Of a DNA stretch of 64,000 bases, positions 1 through 10,887 are shown piece by piece; within the stretch, counting starts at the first letter, position 1; each line of letters opens with the position of its first letter. The notes below the pieces were generated by a model. That model was not told the DNA's origin and did not search any database. It saw only the letters and a list, made by a program, of their open reading frames with translations. The stretch spans positions 19,511,105-19,575,104 of the forward strand of contig OZ020523.1 in assembly GCA_963971425.1 (NCBI GenBank), in the 5' to 3' direction. The DNA is from Bryoerythrophyllum caledonicum (Eukaryota > Streptophyta > Bryopsida > Pottiales > Pottiaceae). A program made the position numbers and the translations under genes.

Positions 1-34
1 CTGGTGGCCTTCTCCACTGTAGAGTAAAGTGTTC

Positions 35-440
35 GATGTCCTATAACCACCAACTTAAGCACCTAAACATATTTAAATAGCATTGGTGTATAACAGGTGT
101 ATTTTTGTAATCAGAATAGAACATCAAAAAATTTACATTTTTTTCGGGCTGTAAGCTTCCTACATTGAGATAGTTACCAATTTTTATTTTTTTAGTTTTT
201 TTTATTAATAGTTTTTTAATTGTAACCCACTATCTCTTATAGAATTTGCCACTACAAGTAGTACCAATATTGACCTTGTCACTCTTTATAACCGTGATAA
301 AAAATTTCACAGACCAAGCATTGAAAATGCCAAAAACAAAATGATTGCCTCTAAAGTAATGTGATCCTACAACGCCAATAAAATAAAGGTGGGGACTACC
401 TTATAGGTGGCAATCTTGTTGGTGGTTGTGCTACCTTAAA
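35..440. repeat. dispersed repeat, family N copy 1
   Basis: This stretch shares many segments with 8,795-9,125, for example the 'ataaccaccaRcttaag' start and an 'accgtgataaaaaaYttcac' block in the same order. No clear inverted ends or target duplication could be fixed. No coding potential is visible. It is an old dispersed repeat of unknown class. Confidence 0.5.
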
Positions 441-460
441 CCCATTGTAGTAGAAGTCAG

Positions 461-523
461 TGGAGCGAACAAATACTTTATTTACGATGGCTTCCTTTGA
501 GAACCGTGGTTCTTCTTCTTCTT
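461..523 (+). repeat. short retroposon-like repeat, family H copy 1
   Basis: Member of the short family described at 2,963-3,045, here in the orientation that ends in a (TTC)n tail on the plus strand. The body starts at 'tggagcgaacaaatac' and runs into 'ggttcttcttcttctt'. Divergence is high and no target duplication is obvious. Confidence 0.5.
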
Positions 524-616
524 AGTAGAAATCATATATTTAAGATATTGGCCTTCAAATGATAGAACCTAAGAGACAATTGGTTGGTCATGGGATGCAA
601 TTCACTATGCTTCTAA

Positions 617-1114
617 GAGCATCTCCACCCTTGACGCCAACTCGGCCACACTAGGCTGGGTGACGCCCATGTGGAGTAATCACGCTTACAATTTTAGGGT
701 ACTCATTTTGCAGCGCTATTGGGGTGCGACCAAGAAACACGAGCCAAGGAAACCGGGATTGGAAACAAGTCCGCCGCATTTTTAATGAGAACACCACTTT
801 TTGGTTGAGAGCTCATATCAAACAACAAATAAAGCGACTATCTGGAATACCTTCTCTAGCTGCAATGATATGCGATGTCAAATAGTCGCAGCCACTCCCG
901 TGTTGCCACGAGGCGGCATAGGAATGGTCACATGCGACGGGAAATTTTAGGAGGTACAAGGAGAATTCCTCAAATTTGGTGTAGGGGAGCTTGGCCGCCC
1001 ACCAGGCTGATAGAGTGAGAATCCGAGATGACGTTTGTGGTGGAAGATTTACTTTCCAAAACCACACCATACTGGTGTCTTTTTCCACGGCCATGTCCCC
1101 ATGTGAAGATGCTC
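617..1114. mobile_element. PIF/Harbinger-type MITE (TAA target)
   Basis: A 498-bp element with inverted ends (left GAGCATCTCCAC, right GTGAAGATGCTC) flanked on both sides by TAA (614-616 and 1115-1117). Three-base TWA target duplications are typical of PIF/Harbinger transposons, and 'GAGCATCTCCA' ends are common in plant MITEs. A 93-codon minus-strand frame inside resembles no family I recognise and is probably not a gene. Confidence 0.7.
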
Positions 1115-1348
1115 TAAGGTAGGTGTTGGATATAGAACATCCACCTTAGTAGTGGCAAAATAAAAATTATAGTTTTAGTTTTCATTTGAGAAGATTTACT
1201 CAAGATTTTCTTATGGAACTTGCGAGGCTTTGACAACGTGGAGAAAGGGAGCTTTTGAAGAGGACTAAAGTAGGGGCTAAGACTTTCTTTACAGTAGCAT
1301 AACTCGTTAATTTATAATGAAGCTCACTTGTATAACTTCATGTATTAA

Positions 1349-1545
1349 ACCTCCAAAGGACCAAGTGTCTGTAATTTTGACTGCAATTATCTTCCAATCT
1401 GTATGGTCGAAATTCACAAAAAAATTACCACATTATCTCATATAAATTTAGAAGAAGAATAAAAATTTCATTTTCAAAAAACTAATCATGGCAAATTTAA
1501 ATCAATAAAGTAGAGTTTTTCTAAAATGTCTTGATCCATGAGGGG
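1349..1545. mobile_element. TTAA-target MITE, short B subfamily
   Basis: A 197-bp element between TTAA at 1345-1348 and TTAA at 1546-1549. The ends (ACCTCCAAAGGACCAAG and its degraded complement) match the B-family ends. The interior 'ttccaatctgtatggtc' is shared with the copy at 11,732-12,101. No ORF; non-autonomous. Confidence 0.6.
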
Positions 1546-2056
1546 TTAATGCACATTAACTCCCTTCGTTTGTAACTTAACTCCCTACATTGTAGCAAAA
1601 CATCCCATAAAATCTATTGTAGTCAAGATATGTGTTCAAACAATGTCTATAACATAGGATAATATATGATTTACATAATATTTCTCTCTTTCTCTCTCTA
1701 TGTATTTAATAACTCTATCATCACATTTTCCACAATTACATTTAAATTCCTGTAATTCTAGGGTACAATATTAGTGGAGGTCATTGACACAATCTTCAAA
1801 GACTGAATTTCTACGAAACACAATATCTTTTTGATAGTGCATATTACCTTGCTGTACCATTCTTCCACCATGAAACCCATAACTATTTCTTACTCTCTCC
1901 TTCAACTCAATGCCTTCGACGAGAATTGGCCCTGTGCCATTTCAATAACACGAAATGTTGATTTGTCCAAAAGTGAGCATGTCGCTTTTGGACATATGTC
2001 ATAATATGTCATGAAGTTGGATAATGAAGCAACTTCCTCACTAACTTAGAGAATTA

Positions 2057-2783
2057 GGGGTTGTTTACATCTAGATGGTTTGGGCTGGAGCCCAAAGAAT
2101 TCCCGAGTTGTAATTGGAGTAAAGAATTGGTACCCCGGAGATGGGTTTACATCAAGCAAAATATGGGCTGTGGCCCAAAGTGTTTTCCGTGGATGAGAAA
2201 CCTAGTTGGAATCCTACATGGCAGATTTGAATAGTGTTTTACGAAACTTAAGGAGACTTATTTCCTACAACCTCTAGGAGGATGTATTTCCGGAAGGCCG
2301 GGAGAGTATTTTTCAAAACGAATTTCAGCCAATCATTTATAATATTTTACTACTGACATTTACTGTTGACACTCACTGCTGCAATTTACTGCTGAAGTTA
2401 ACATTACTGCTGGCATTTACAGCTGAAGTTATCATTTACTGCTGATATTTACTGCTGAAGTTATCATTTACTGCTGACATTTACTACTGAAATTTACTGC
2501 AGAAGTTACATTTATATTTTTGTAATTTAAATAATGCAAATTCTTTCACTGTGGGGTAGTTCTCAAAAGAGCCCATTTTCATATAACTACTTAAAAATTC
2601 AGCCCAAGTACACAATGGGCCACAACCCTTCTATTCGGGTTTACATCTAAACTTTGGGCCACAACCCACTTAGAACTCCCTTGTTTGGTGGAAGGTACCC
2701 CGCTTACAATGGTTTCATCCTTCAAGCGGGGTACCACTTGTGTCTATGGGCTCCAACCCAAACTTTCAGGTGTAAACGGCCCC
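2057..2783. mobile_element. PIF/Harbinger (Tourist-like) element with internal minisatellite
   Basis: A 727-bp element with ends beginning GGGGTTGTTTACATCTAGA (left) and the complement of GGGGCCGTTTACACCTGAA (right), flanked by TTA at 2054-2056 and 2784-2786. Further GTTTGGG.TGGAGCCCA segments repeat inward from each end. The centre holds a minisatellite. The TTA duplication and GGGG ends fit Tourist/PIF-Harbinger MITEs. There is no transposase. Confidence 0.75.
2346..2510. repeat. minisatellite, about 15-bp unit
   Basis: About ten imperfect copies of a unit near 'atttactgctga', often followed by 'agttatc', in the centre of the Harbinger-type element. It is non-coding. Confidence 0.8.
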
Positions 2784-2919
2784 TTAGGTTGTCCTTGCTC
2801 AAGCACTCATAAACTTTAGTCGACACCAAAAAAAACTGCCGTTCATTTCTCATGGATAATAATCCTTTCAATGTCCAAAAACAATCGATGTACAGTACCC
2901 AACAGCTAAGATATGGACA

Positions 2920-3750
2920 TAGCAATTCTAGGGATAGTGTCCTACACTACTTCCAATTTTGAAGAAGAAGAAGAACTTTGATTTCCAAAGGGGGCCGGAG
3001 TGAATAAAGTGTTTGTTTGTTCCACCACCAAATCCATGTCCATTGCCAACTTTGACACCCTCTTGAGGGCTACAATATTGTTACTTTGCCATGAAATTTT
3101 GGGGACAATATCACCTCTATGTTGACAACATGCTTACAAAATTTAAAGTCGAAGAGTTTTATACAAAAAAAGATATACAAGATTTACCAACATGGGGTAG
3201 CTGTGAGAAAAGTTTCACAACTGCCAACTTTGACACCCTCCCAAGGATTGAGGATATTTCTTTTGCCCATGGAATTTTTGGAGTGAAAACATCTTTATGT
3301 TGATTATATGTGTGAAAAATTACAAGTCCAAAAGATCCACACAAAATAATAATATTCCAAATCTACTAACATGTGTAGTTGTGAGAAACAAACGGGAAAA
3401 CCATTTTACTACTTCCAACTTTGACACCGTTCCTTGGGCTGAGATTTGTTGTTTCAACATGAAATTTTTGGCACAAGATCATCTTTATGTTGATAACATG
3501 TGTGAAAAGTTTCAAGGCAAGGAAATGTATTCCAAAAAAATATTTAAAATCTACTAACATGGGGGGTAGCTATGAGAAAAGTTTTAGAGCTGCCTACTTT
3601 GACACCGTCTTAGAGATTAAAAAATCATTTTCCATGGAATTTTTGGCTTGAAACCATCTCTACATTGATAACAATTGTGGGAAGTTTCAAATCCAAAAGA
3701 TCCACATAAAAAACATACTCCATATCTGTACACTAGTTGGATTACAATTT
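2920..3750. repeat. relic of the Tc1-element terminal repeats: four ~180-bp tandem units
   Basis: 'aactttgacaccctc' or a close variant recurs near 3,047, 3,226, 3,413 and 3,594 (spacing 179-187 bp), with 'accaacatg.ggtagctgtgag' between units. The left part ('agggatagtgtcctacac') matches the terminal repeats of the Tc1-type element at 48,219-50,891. It looks like a solo, internally amplified end of that element. It is broken by the short H insertion at 2,963-3,045. Confidence 0.7.
2963..3045 (-). repeat. short retroposon-like repeat, family H copy 2 (83 bp)
   Basis: An 83-bp insertion into the first ~180-bp unit, flanked by CCAATTTTGA (2953-2962) and CCAACTTTGA (3046-3055), a 10-bp target duplication with one mismatch. 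Read on the minus strand it ends in (TTC)n, like a short SINE tail. The uninterrupted sequence is seen at about 48,270. Confidence 0.65.
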
Positions 3751-3801
3751 ATATTTCTAATTATTGAAAATTTGATTGTAGCTCTAAATAGGTAAGAGCT
3801 A

Positions 3802-3852
3802 AAGAAGAAGAACGTCGGTTTCCGGAGGAGGCCGGCGTGAATAAAGTGTCCG
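3802..3852 (-). repeat. short retroposon-like repeat, family H copy 3 (51 bp)
   Basis: A 51-bp unit starting AAGAAGAAGAAC, flanked by a perfect 13-bp direct repeat TAGGTAAGAGCTA (3789-3801 and 3853-3865). The body matches the other H copies, but in the minus-strand sense it starts later, as a 5'-truncated retroposon would. Confidence 0.75.
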
Positions 3853-4010
3853 TAGGTAAGAGCTACATAAGAATATGAGTTTTATCTCATTGAACATGTA
3901 AAGAATTAGCTTATGCCATCTTAAAAAATATTGAGGGTAAGCACATTAGGCAATTTCAAAAACTTTTGCTACAAACCTCTATCAGATATGATATTTTCAA
4001 TACAAATTAA

Positions 4011-4241
4011 CCCTTAAATGTCAGAGCCAGCCCGAGGGGCTTGGTTTTTTCATTTTTCAACTCACTTTGACCATGATTTTCTAATGATGGATATTCATTT
4101 CAGTGATTTTTCTTTCTCAAAATTCTCTGAATGTATAATAAAAATCATGTGATGTAACTAGAATGTAAATGGTAGCTAAATATGGGTGTTAAAATTCAAA
4201 GATTCTATAAAATTTCTATAGAAAGATTTGTCATTTAAGGG
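4011..4241. mobile_element. TTAA-target MITE, C-like (231 bp)
   Basis: Ends CCCTTAAATGTCA / TGTCATTTAAGGG are inverted and sit between TTAA at 4007-4010 and TTAA at 4242-4245. TTAA duplication with CCC..GGG ends is the piggyBac pattern. There is no coding capacity. It abuts the TA-target MITE on its right. Confidence 0.75.
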
Positions 4242-4244
4242 TTA

Positions 4245-4598
4245 AGGTAAGCCCCCTATAATGAACAAAAATCCATAGCCAACACCTATAAAATTGGGGT
4301 ATATCCAACCTTCTTCCATCCCATAACCACCAACTCAGCTTCATATGGAGGTTTGCTATTAGTCAAGACCCTTACTTTTGGTCGTTGGTTATGGGGGGTA
4401 CCTACTGTTGGCCACCCACTAAACATGGGTGCATAGTTTGAAAATTCATAACTAATTCAATTTTCATCGAAAAAAAATGAAATCACTTGGGTTGGAATTG
4501 TAATTCTATTAGCTATCACTAAAAAACAATAGTATAATTATCTCGTCCCTCCATAAATGCACATTCCTTAACTTGTCGGTTTTAGGGGGGCTTACCTT
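4245..4598 (+). mobile_element. TA-target MITE, family D copy 1
   Basis: A copy of about 354 bp with ends AGGTAAGCCCCC / GGGGGGCTTACCT, bounded by TA on each side to within a base or two. The interior matches the inverted copy at 25,111-25,462 along its length ('gaaatcacttgggttggaat', 'acttgtcggttt'). TA duplication suggests a Stowaway/Tc1-mariner type. No ORF. Confidence 0.75.
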
Positions 4599-4599
4599 A

Positions 4600-5677
4600 G
4601 TAACAATGTTTTATTTGAAATTGTCAATGATACACATTCCATAGCGTGAAACTTTCACTCTTAGATGAGTCACCCTTTTTGGACAAGGTCCAACTCCTAA
4701 AATGAATTTCTCATGAAAATTAGATATCTTGATTTTTTTATCTCAATTTATTTTCTTTTCCTCAATATTTAAATTTTTCTTTACTTTTCCTTTACCTCAA
4801 AATTTTGGTGTATATGGAACTAACATAATGGTATAAAATTCATGATTTTCGTAGTTCAAAACCTAAACACCAAATGAAGTCAAGTTTGCTTGTCGATTCT
4901 CTTACCCATAGAGTATTGTGACTATGTTTCACAAAATCCACTGCCTATTTGTCTATAAAAAATCAGACAATGTACTACTATTTTCAATCAAAGGGTCTCA
5001 AATTTTAGTACAACCAAAAAGACATTCAAAACATTCCATAATCTTAGACCATGCAGATTATAAGATTCATGTATTTGAAGGACACAATATATTTTTTTCC
5101 ACCTTGTACGAACACATTAAGCGTACTCATAAATTCCCTTAAATTTTATAGAACTATTTTAAGTCACTGCACGCCAAAAAAAAAATCACAAACAATTCGA
5201 GAAATAAGATGAAAAATTCCAAACAAGAAAACAAAGCTCCCACGGTCATAAATACCATGTGCTTTTGCCGTGGCCAGCTGCTCCAAGCTGTAAAAGGACG
5301 GAATCCCTATAATTAGCACAGATATCATTCCCAATGCAGCCTCATCTTTTAAAAGCGTGTATCATGTTTCATCAAATCACTCTACTGTACCGTTGTTGCT
5401 TGGGCCAGACCAAGATCCAACCGTCCCGGTCCTCGAGATCCCCGACGTGTTTCAATCCGTGCCGTTCGCCCAACCGTCCACCTCCAGAATCACGGCTCCG
5501 CCTCTCAACGACCCTCGCTAACATATTGGTAGATTGTGAGAGTCAAGATGAAACAAGGGCGTAGATTCCAGATGCAAGTGAGCCCAGAATCTAGATCCTT
5601 GTCTTGATGCTCACGTGGCGAGTGTGTCGGTGCGGCGGGTCACGGGTGATATGTGTAGCTCCATTTTCTCCAAGTAC
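4600..5677. other. AT-rich intergenic stretch, no gene seen
   Basis: Short open frames here (for example 4,918-5,142 and 5,334-5,564) resemble no known family. The part from about 5,220 to 5,640 is less AT-rich than its surroundings and could be a decayed gene remnant, but nothing supports this directly. Confidence 0.4.
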
Positions 5678-7368
5678 GCCTTTGGAGTGCATGAGACCCA
5701 AAATGGGACTCTATCTCAATTTGCATGACATTCATAAGAAATAGGTTGTTGAATTTGAAGTTTTGATTTGCGCACGACGCTCTACGAATATCATGGTTTG
5801 GTGTTGTTGAACTCGTGGAAAAGTTAGAAATATAACACAAAATACATTGAATACACTAAAATACAATGAATATCATGCCGCATACTATGTTGTATTTCAT
5901 ACACATGTAAAATGGGTTTGGTCTTAGATTTTGATTGATATTTGTCTTTAAGAGATTCTTTATTGTTTTGTGACTGTTGACCTCTTTCATCGCATACAAA
6001 TTTTTTTGTTTTAATTCGTATGGGTTTGGAACATTTTTGTATACGATCAAGGAGACAAAAGTGAAAAAATCATCAATAACCATGTATAAATGTTTTCTTT
6101 ACATATGGTATGTCAATGTGAAGCTATCAACCTAGTGCACATGTGAACCACTTTTATTCATGGTACAAGAATTCTTGGAGGAACCTATTGATATAGAAAG
6201 TAGTATGCCCTCCAAAGTCCACAATTTTTATTACCAATATATAGTAATTTTAAACACTATAATCTATTCCATCAACTGTTGGATGTTGTGCAAATTTTTC
6301 TCAAAATTGAGGTCATGGTTTAACCCCTAAAGGACCACGACCACTTTTGCTCTAAAACCAGTCCAAAACTGCCATTGCCAAAAAGAGACATGAAAATCAC
6401 ATTTTAAAGTGAATTTTGGATTTCAACTGTAAGCTCTTAAAATAGACTTCTATATAAACATGCCACAAAATTTTGGTTGCAATCCACCGCATGGGTTGAT
6501 AGATTTTAGTGTTTGAAGTCAAAACAATAGTTCATTTTCTTCCCTGCGTTGAGTAGATCAACAGACTTTGGCTTCACTATGTATCAAATTTTTGCATTGT
6601 ACAAGGTCTAAATCTTTTACCATTGTCTTAAGCATGATGTTATTTCCCTACACACCAATTTTTAGAGGTAAAAAAGGGGTGTAGCATATTCAAAACAAGT
6701 GTGCAAGGAGTGGAGGTTCAAAAATTGCCATTTCACGTTTTATTTTTTTGTGAACTACGTATGTATTTGAATGATAATCCAAACGGTCAATAAGAAGGTT
6801 TTCACCACATATTGTTGTTGAAAAAATAAAAAGTGAAAAATATGAAGATCTCTAGGTTTTATGTAGAATAGATGAATTTTTTTTCCCGCGTTGCCCAACA
6901 ATGTGTGAAAATGTTTGACTTGGAATAAAATACCTTTTTACACTAAAGACAAGAATTTTTTTTAAATTTCCAAAGAAGGAAATATTCTTTATATGTGTGA
7001 AAAATCTCAATGTCAATAGAAACTTTTGTCAAAAAAATTGAAGGTGCCCGGAGTCCCCACTTTTGGCTTTAAGTGGTACTAACTTTCAAATCACAAATCC
7101 AAAAATAAAATAAAAATATCTCCACAGAGCTCTTATCAGAGGCAATCTAGAATAAAAATTTCAGAGAAAAATGATATTTTTTCAAATTTTAGAAACCCGT
7201 CCAAAATCAGAATTCCCCCCGAAGGAGATTTGGTCCTTTAGGGGTGAAATTCAATTATGTAGGGTTGGATACTTAAATTAGGCATTGTATTTCCATCAAA
7301 GTTAGCTCAAAGAAAAAAAATCAGCACATTTTTTGGTTTTGGAGAAACAAGCACAAAGTTCCAAAGGG
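5678..7368. mobile_element. TTAA-target element, family A copy 1, interrupted by a B element
   Basis: Matches the A copies at 10,888 and 55,987 along its length ('gaatacaacacaaaatacat', 'ccgttggatgttgtgcaaa'). The right end ...CCAAAGGG|TTAA is intact at 7,369-7,372; the left end has decayed near 5,678. Between 6,324 and 7,244 it is split by a complete B element, after which the A sequence resumes. Confidence 0.75.
6324..7244. mobile_element. TTAA-target element, family B copy nested in an A element (921 bp)
   Basis: Ends CCCCTAAAGGACCA / TGGTCCTTTAGGGG are perfect inverted repeats, flanked by TTAA (6,320-6,323) and TGAA (7,245-7,248, one substitution). The sister A copy at about 11,550 carries the undisturbed target 'ggttaaattcaatt', so the insertion point is directly visible. 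No transposase frame. Confidence 0.85.
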
Positions 7369-7405
7369 TTAATGCATAGGTTTCAGATGTGGGCAGAATT
7401 TAGCT

Positions 7406-7508
7406 TTTAGTGCCGAGCATAATAGCAAGACCTAGGAGATTCTATGAGTGTGACACCCTTTAGTGCCAAGCATAATAGCAAGACCTAGGAGATTCTATGA
7501 GGGTGATA
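7406..7508. repeat. 53-bp tandem duplication
   Basis: Two adjacent copies of a unit starting 'tttagtgccRagcataatag', 53 bp apart and nearly identical. It lies just right of the nested A element and is non-coding. Confidence 0.8.
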
Positions 7509-7868
7509 GATTGTGCATGACACAATGTATACATTGGATATATATCACTACGACACTAATTCACTATAATCATTGTAGTTTGCTGAAGCCTACATCAATT
7601 TCCGCACCAATGGTCTCATTAGAATCATCGTAACATGTGCTACGTCTAATGTGAAGAATGTTTTGGCGCTTGTTTACTCCATTGACTGTGACAATGCGTT
7701 TTCACCTTCCCAATGACTATGTTTGGGCCTCTCATGCACTAAAGGGTTAAGGTAGAGTACACTATTTTCATAAGTTCAACATGTTTGGGATAATGATCTT
7801 CCGATGTGTGAAAGCTCAAATCCACTTGATTTTGAAAATAGACTCATTGAAGATTTTTGTATGACTTA

Positions 7869-8433
7869 GGGCCGCTTCACACTATGCCCAAGTCGAGAGG
7901 CCGACCGTCAAAATGAGTGGCCAAACTATGGCGAGAGGCCAAACTTTTTTGCCAAAAAAATACATTAAATAATATAGATTGAAGGTTTGGCCGGTTGTGG
8001 TGTGAAGCCCCAAAGGCCAAGTCCAAAGTCCAAACCCCATATCATTACGCCAAAAAAAATCAGCCCAAAAAAATCAGCCAATCAAAATCAGCCAAAAAAA
8101 TCAGCCAAAAAAATCAGCCAAAAAAATTCAGCCCAAAAATTCAGTCTCTTTCATCTAACGGTCTAGATCTTGTCACTTTTTGATTATTTTTATAAAAAAA
8201 ATCGACGGACTCTCGATTGTAGTTTGGGTCGAGCAAAATGGGCGACCCAAGTTTTGCTCGAGAGGCCGTCGCTTTGGCGCCAAAACTACCCAAAAGTGTT
8301 GCCTTGTAGGACGACGGCCTTTGGAGTTTGGGCACAAGTGTGAAGGCCCAAAGTCCGGACTTTGGGTATTCTAGCAATCTCATTGGTGGAAATCGACGGC
8401 CTCTTGACTTGGCCACCAAGTGTGAAGCGGCCC
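7869..8433. mobile_element. PIF/Harbinger-type element, family E copy 1 (565 bp)
   Basis: Inverted ends GGGCCGCTTCACAC / GTGTGAAGCGGCCC flanked by TTA (7,866-7,868 and 8,434-8,436). Several internal segments 'aagtcgagaggcc' and 'aaagtccRRactttggg' are themselves inverted. An A-rich minisatellite 'aaaaaaatcagcc' spans about 8,045-8,140. A second copy, inverted, is at 16,233-16,798. No transposase. Confidence 0.85.
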
Positions 8434-8794
8434 TTATTGATGTAAGTCCTTGTAGAGCCTTGTAATTGTTAGGAGAGTGTTCCACTCTTATACTAATATC
8501 ATCCACCAATCACTTTCCACTATTTTGGTATATCTTTTTCTACAATTAGGTATAGTCAACTTCCTCTACAACAACTTTGTTCGTTTGTCTCCTACAAAGA
8601 GCACTTGTTATATTGAAATGGCTTTGATTTAGGAATTTGCAATGTAAGGAGGGCAAGTCAAATTCATAAATCTATGATTCACTAATACATCAACGTATGA
8701 TAAGAATAGATTATGCTATACTTCATTCAAGTCACTAGTATGCTTGGTTGTTGATTGGTCCTTGGTTTAAAGTAGGCCTAAGTAGTAGCAATAT

Positions 8795-9125
8795 CAAGTT
8801 TAGATACCTTATAACCACCAGCTTAAGCTCTATGAACCATATACAGCAATGAAAAATGAGGGAATTCTTGTTTTCTTGTAATTGAAACAGAGCATCATGA
8901 TTTTGCAAAGTTAGCAATGACCTAATCTTTGCCATAGAATTTTTCCCATGTCCACTACAAATTGTGCCAATACTGACCATGTCGCTTTCTAAACCGTGAT
9001 AAAAAACTTCACTAACCAATTGTTGGAGATGTTGAAAACAAAATAATGTGGCTCTAAAGTTAAATGATCCTATACCCTCACTAAAGTAATAGTGGTCACA
9101 ACCTTATTGGTGGTTGCCCTACCTT
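8795..9125. repeat. dispersed repeat, family N copy 2
   Basis: Colinear with 35-440 at the start of the window. Class unknown; no clear ends. The stretch from here to 9,834 has no recognisable gene; overlapping short frames near 9,260-9,605 on both strands resemble no family. Confidence 0.5.
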
Positions 9126-9834
9126 ATTGGTGGACATTATAAAATCACTCTCAATCGACAAATCAAGGTGGACCACGGTGCACAACTGGTTACTTATGTG
9201 TAGGTAATGCAAATAGGAAATTTGACGTTACTCCCAACAAACCCAAACGGCCGTAAGTGCTACGAGAGTGTTTTCTTGTAGGATGGGCTCTTGTCTTGAT
9301 GACATGGGAGACTATGAAGATCATTTTTTGACCACCTGATATTGTGGAGGGGATCTACAAGCATTTTTTGGCAAATTTTATGCCAATTTTGAGGCAAGCG
9401 TTCGGGGTTAGGGTTTATGCCACTCATCAAAGCCACTATTGTTCCTTTAAGGAGGACGATGATATATTCGTACGCAACGTATACACCTTTCTCTGAAAAC
9501 ATCAATGATCCGATGGGGATCCCACGAGGGGTCACGAAAACTCGTCCACATATACCGCATGCAAATAGCCCACTAGCAAAAGTCAACAACTACAAATCAC
9601 AATAACACTTTCTACGCGGAAATACTATGGAAATGTTGTTTGGCCCGCACAAAATCTCCTTTCTTGCGAATCCATTAGACTACCGCTCAATGTCTCACTG
9701 CATTTGTAGGATGCACACAAGTCCATACAAGTTATCAGAGTTTGCGGATCATGGAGTGATGAGCTATTCGTAGAGCTATTTGCACAATACTTCAAAAGTG
9801 ACTACTTATAGGCATGCCGTCCTTAACCCTTTAA

Positions 9835-10772
9835 TCCCTAAAGGCCCAAGGTATTCTCACAAAAAACATTTCAAAACTGCTTCAATGTATAAGGAGGATT
9901 TTTATTATCAATTTTTTTTCTACATCAAAGTGTAGGTTTTCATTTAAGATTTCTTAGCGTCCTTTCAAAATTTTATAAACTTTGACCACATGTTAACCAT
10001 AAACCTTGACCACATTTTTGAAAATTTATAGTGTTTGAGGTAGAGAAAATGGTTCATTATCTTCCTTGCATTGAGTGGATTAACAGACTTTTACCTCACT
10101 TGGTGTCAAATTTTTTGCACTACACAAGGTCTAAATTTTATACCATCATGTTAAGCATGACATCAGTTCATTACACACCAATTTTTAGTAGTAGAAAAGG
10201 GGTGTAGCACATTCAAGACAATTGTGCAAAGAGTGGAGGTTCAAAAATTGCCAATTCACATTATATTTTTTTGTGAATCAAATATGATCTAGAATGAGAA
10301 TCCAAACGGTCAATAAGAAGGTTTGCACCACATCTTGTAGTAGAAAAAAGAAAATGTAAAAAATGAAGATCTCTAAGTTTTATGTGGAAAAGAAGAAGTT
10401 TTTTGGGTACCTTGCTTGACAATGTGTGACAATGTTTGACTTGGAATAATGTACTATCTTTTCCTAAAGACAAGAAATGTTTTTTGACAACATTAAAAGA
10501 AATAATATTACTTTCTATTATTGTAAATATCACATTTGATAGAGTGTTCTGACAAAAGTTTTTGAAGTTGCCCAATGTGCCTCCTTCCTCCATTTGAGAC
10601 TCAAAACCCTGTAACTTTATCATTAAATATTAGACTTACGAAAAAATTGTACCTACACAAAGCTTTTAATTATGTCCATCTACTGTAAAAATTTCAAACG
10701 TTTTAAATGGACACCATAAGAACCTACGCAAACCTTCAAGAGTCCCCCAAGGTGACTCTGGGCCTTTAGGGG
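9835..10772. mobile_element. TTAA-target element, family B (938 bp)
   Basis: Ends TCCCTAAAGGCCCA / GGGCCTTTAGGGG lie between TTAA at 9,831-9,834 and 10,773-10,776. The interior is colinear with 6,324-7,244 and, inverted, with 22,579-23,533. No coding capacity. Confidence 0.8.
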
Positions 10773-10887
10773 TTAAGGACGAGGCCAAAGCGACCATGGA
10801 CAAAATCTACAAGATCTGTAGAGTGCTCTGACCATCATCAAGGCAACGGGTACATTGCGTCCATGGTCCCTGTGGCCTTGTCCTTAA
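10773..10887. repeat. 115-bp hairpin between two TTAA elements
   Basis: 29-bp arms at 10,773-10,801 and 10,859-10,887 are inverted copies with four mismatches, each ending in the TTAA that borders the neighbouring element. The 57-bp loop has no recognisable content. Confidence 0.7.

Noticed and set aside
8141..8509. 122-codon minus-strand frame in the E element
   Set aside because: Lies across inverted segments of a MITE; the equivalent frame in the second copy (16,226-16,477) is cut short and not conserved as coding.
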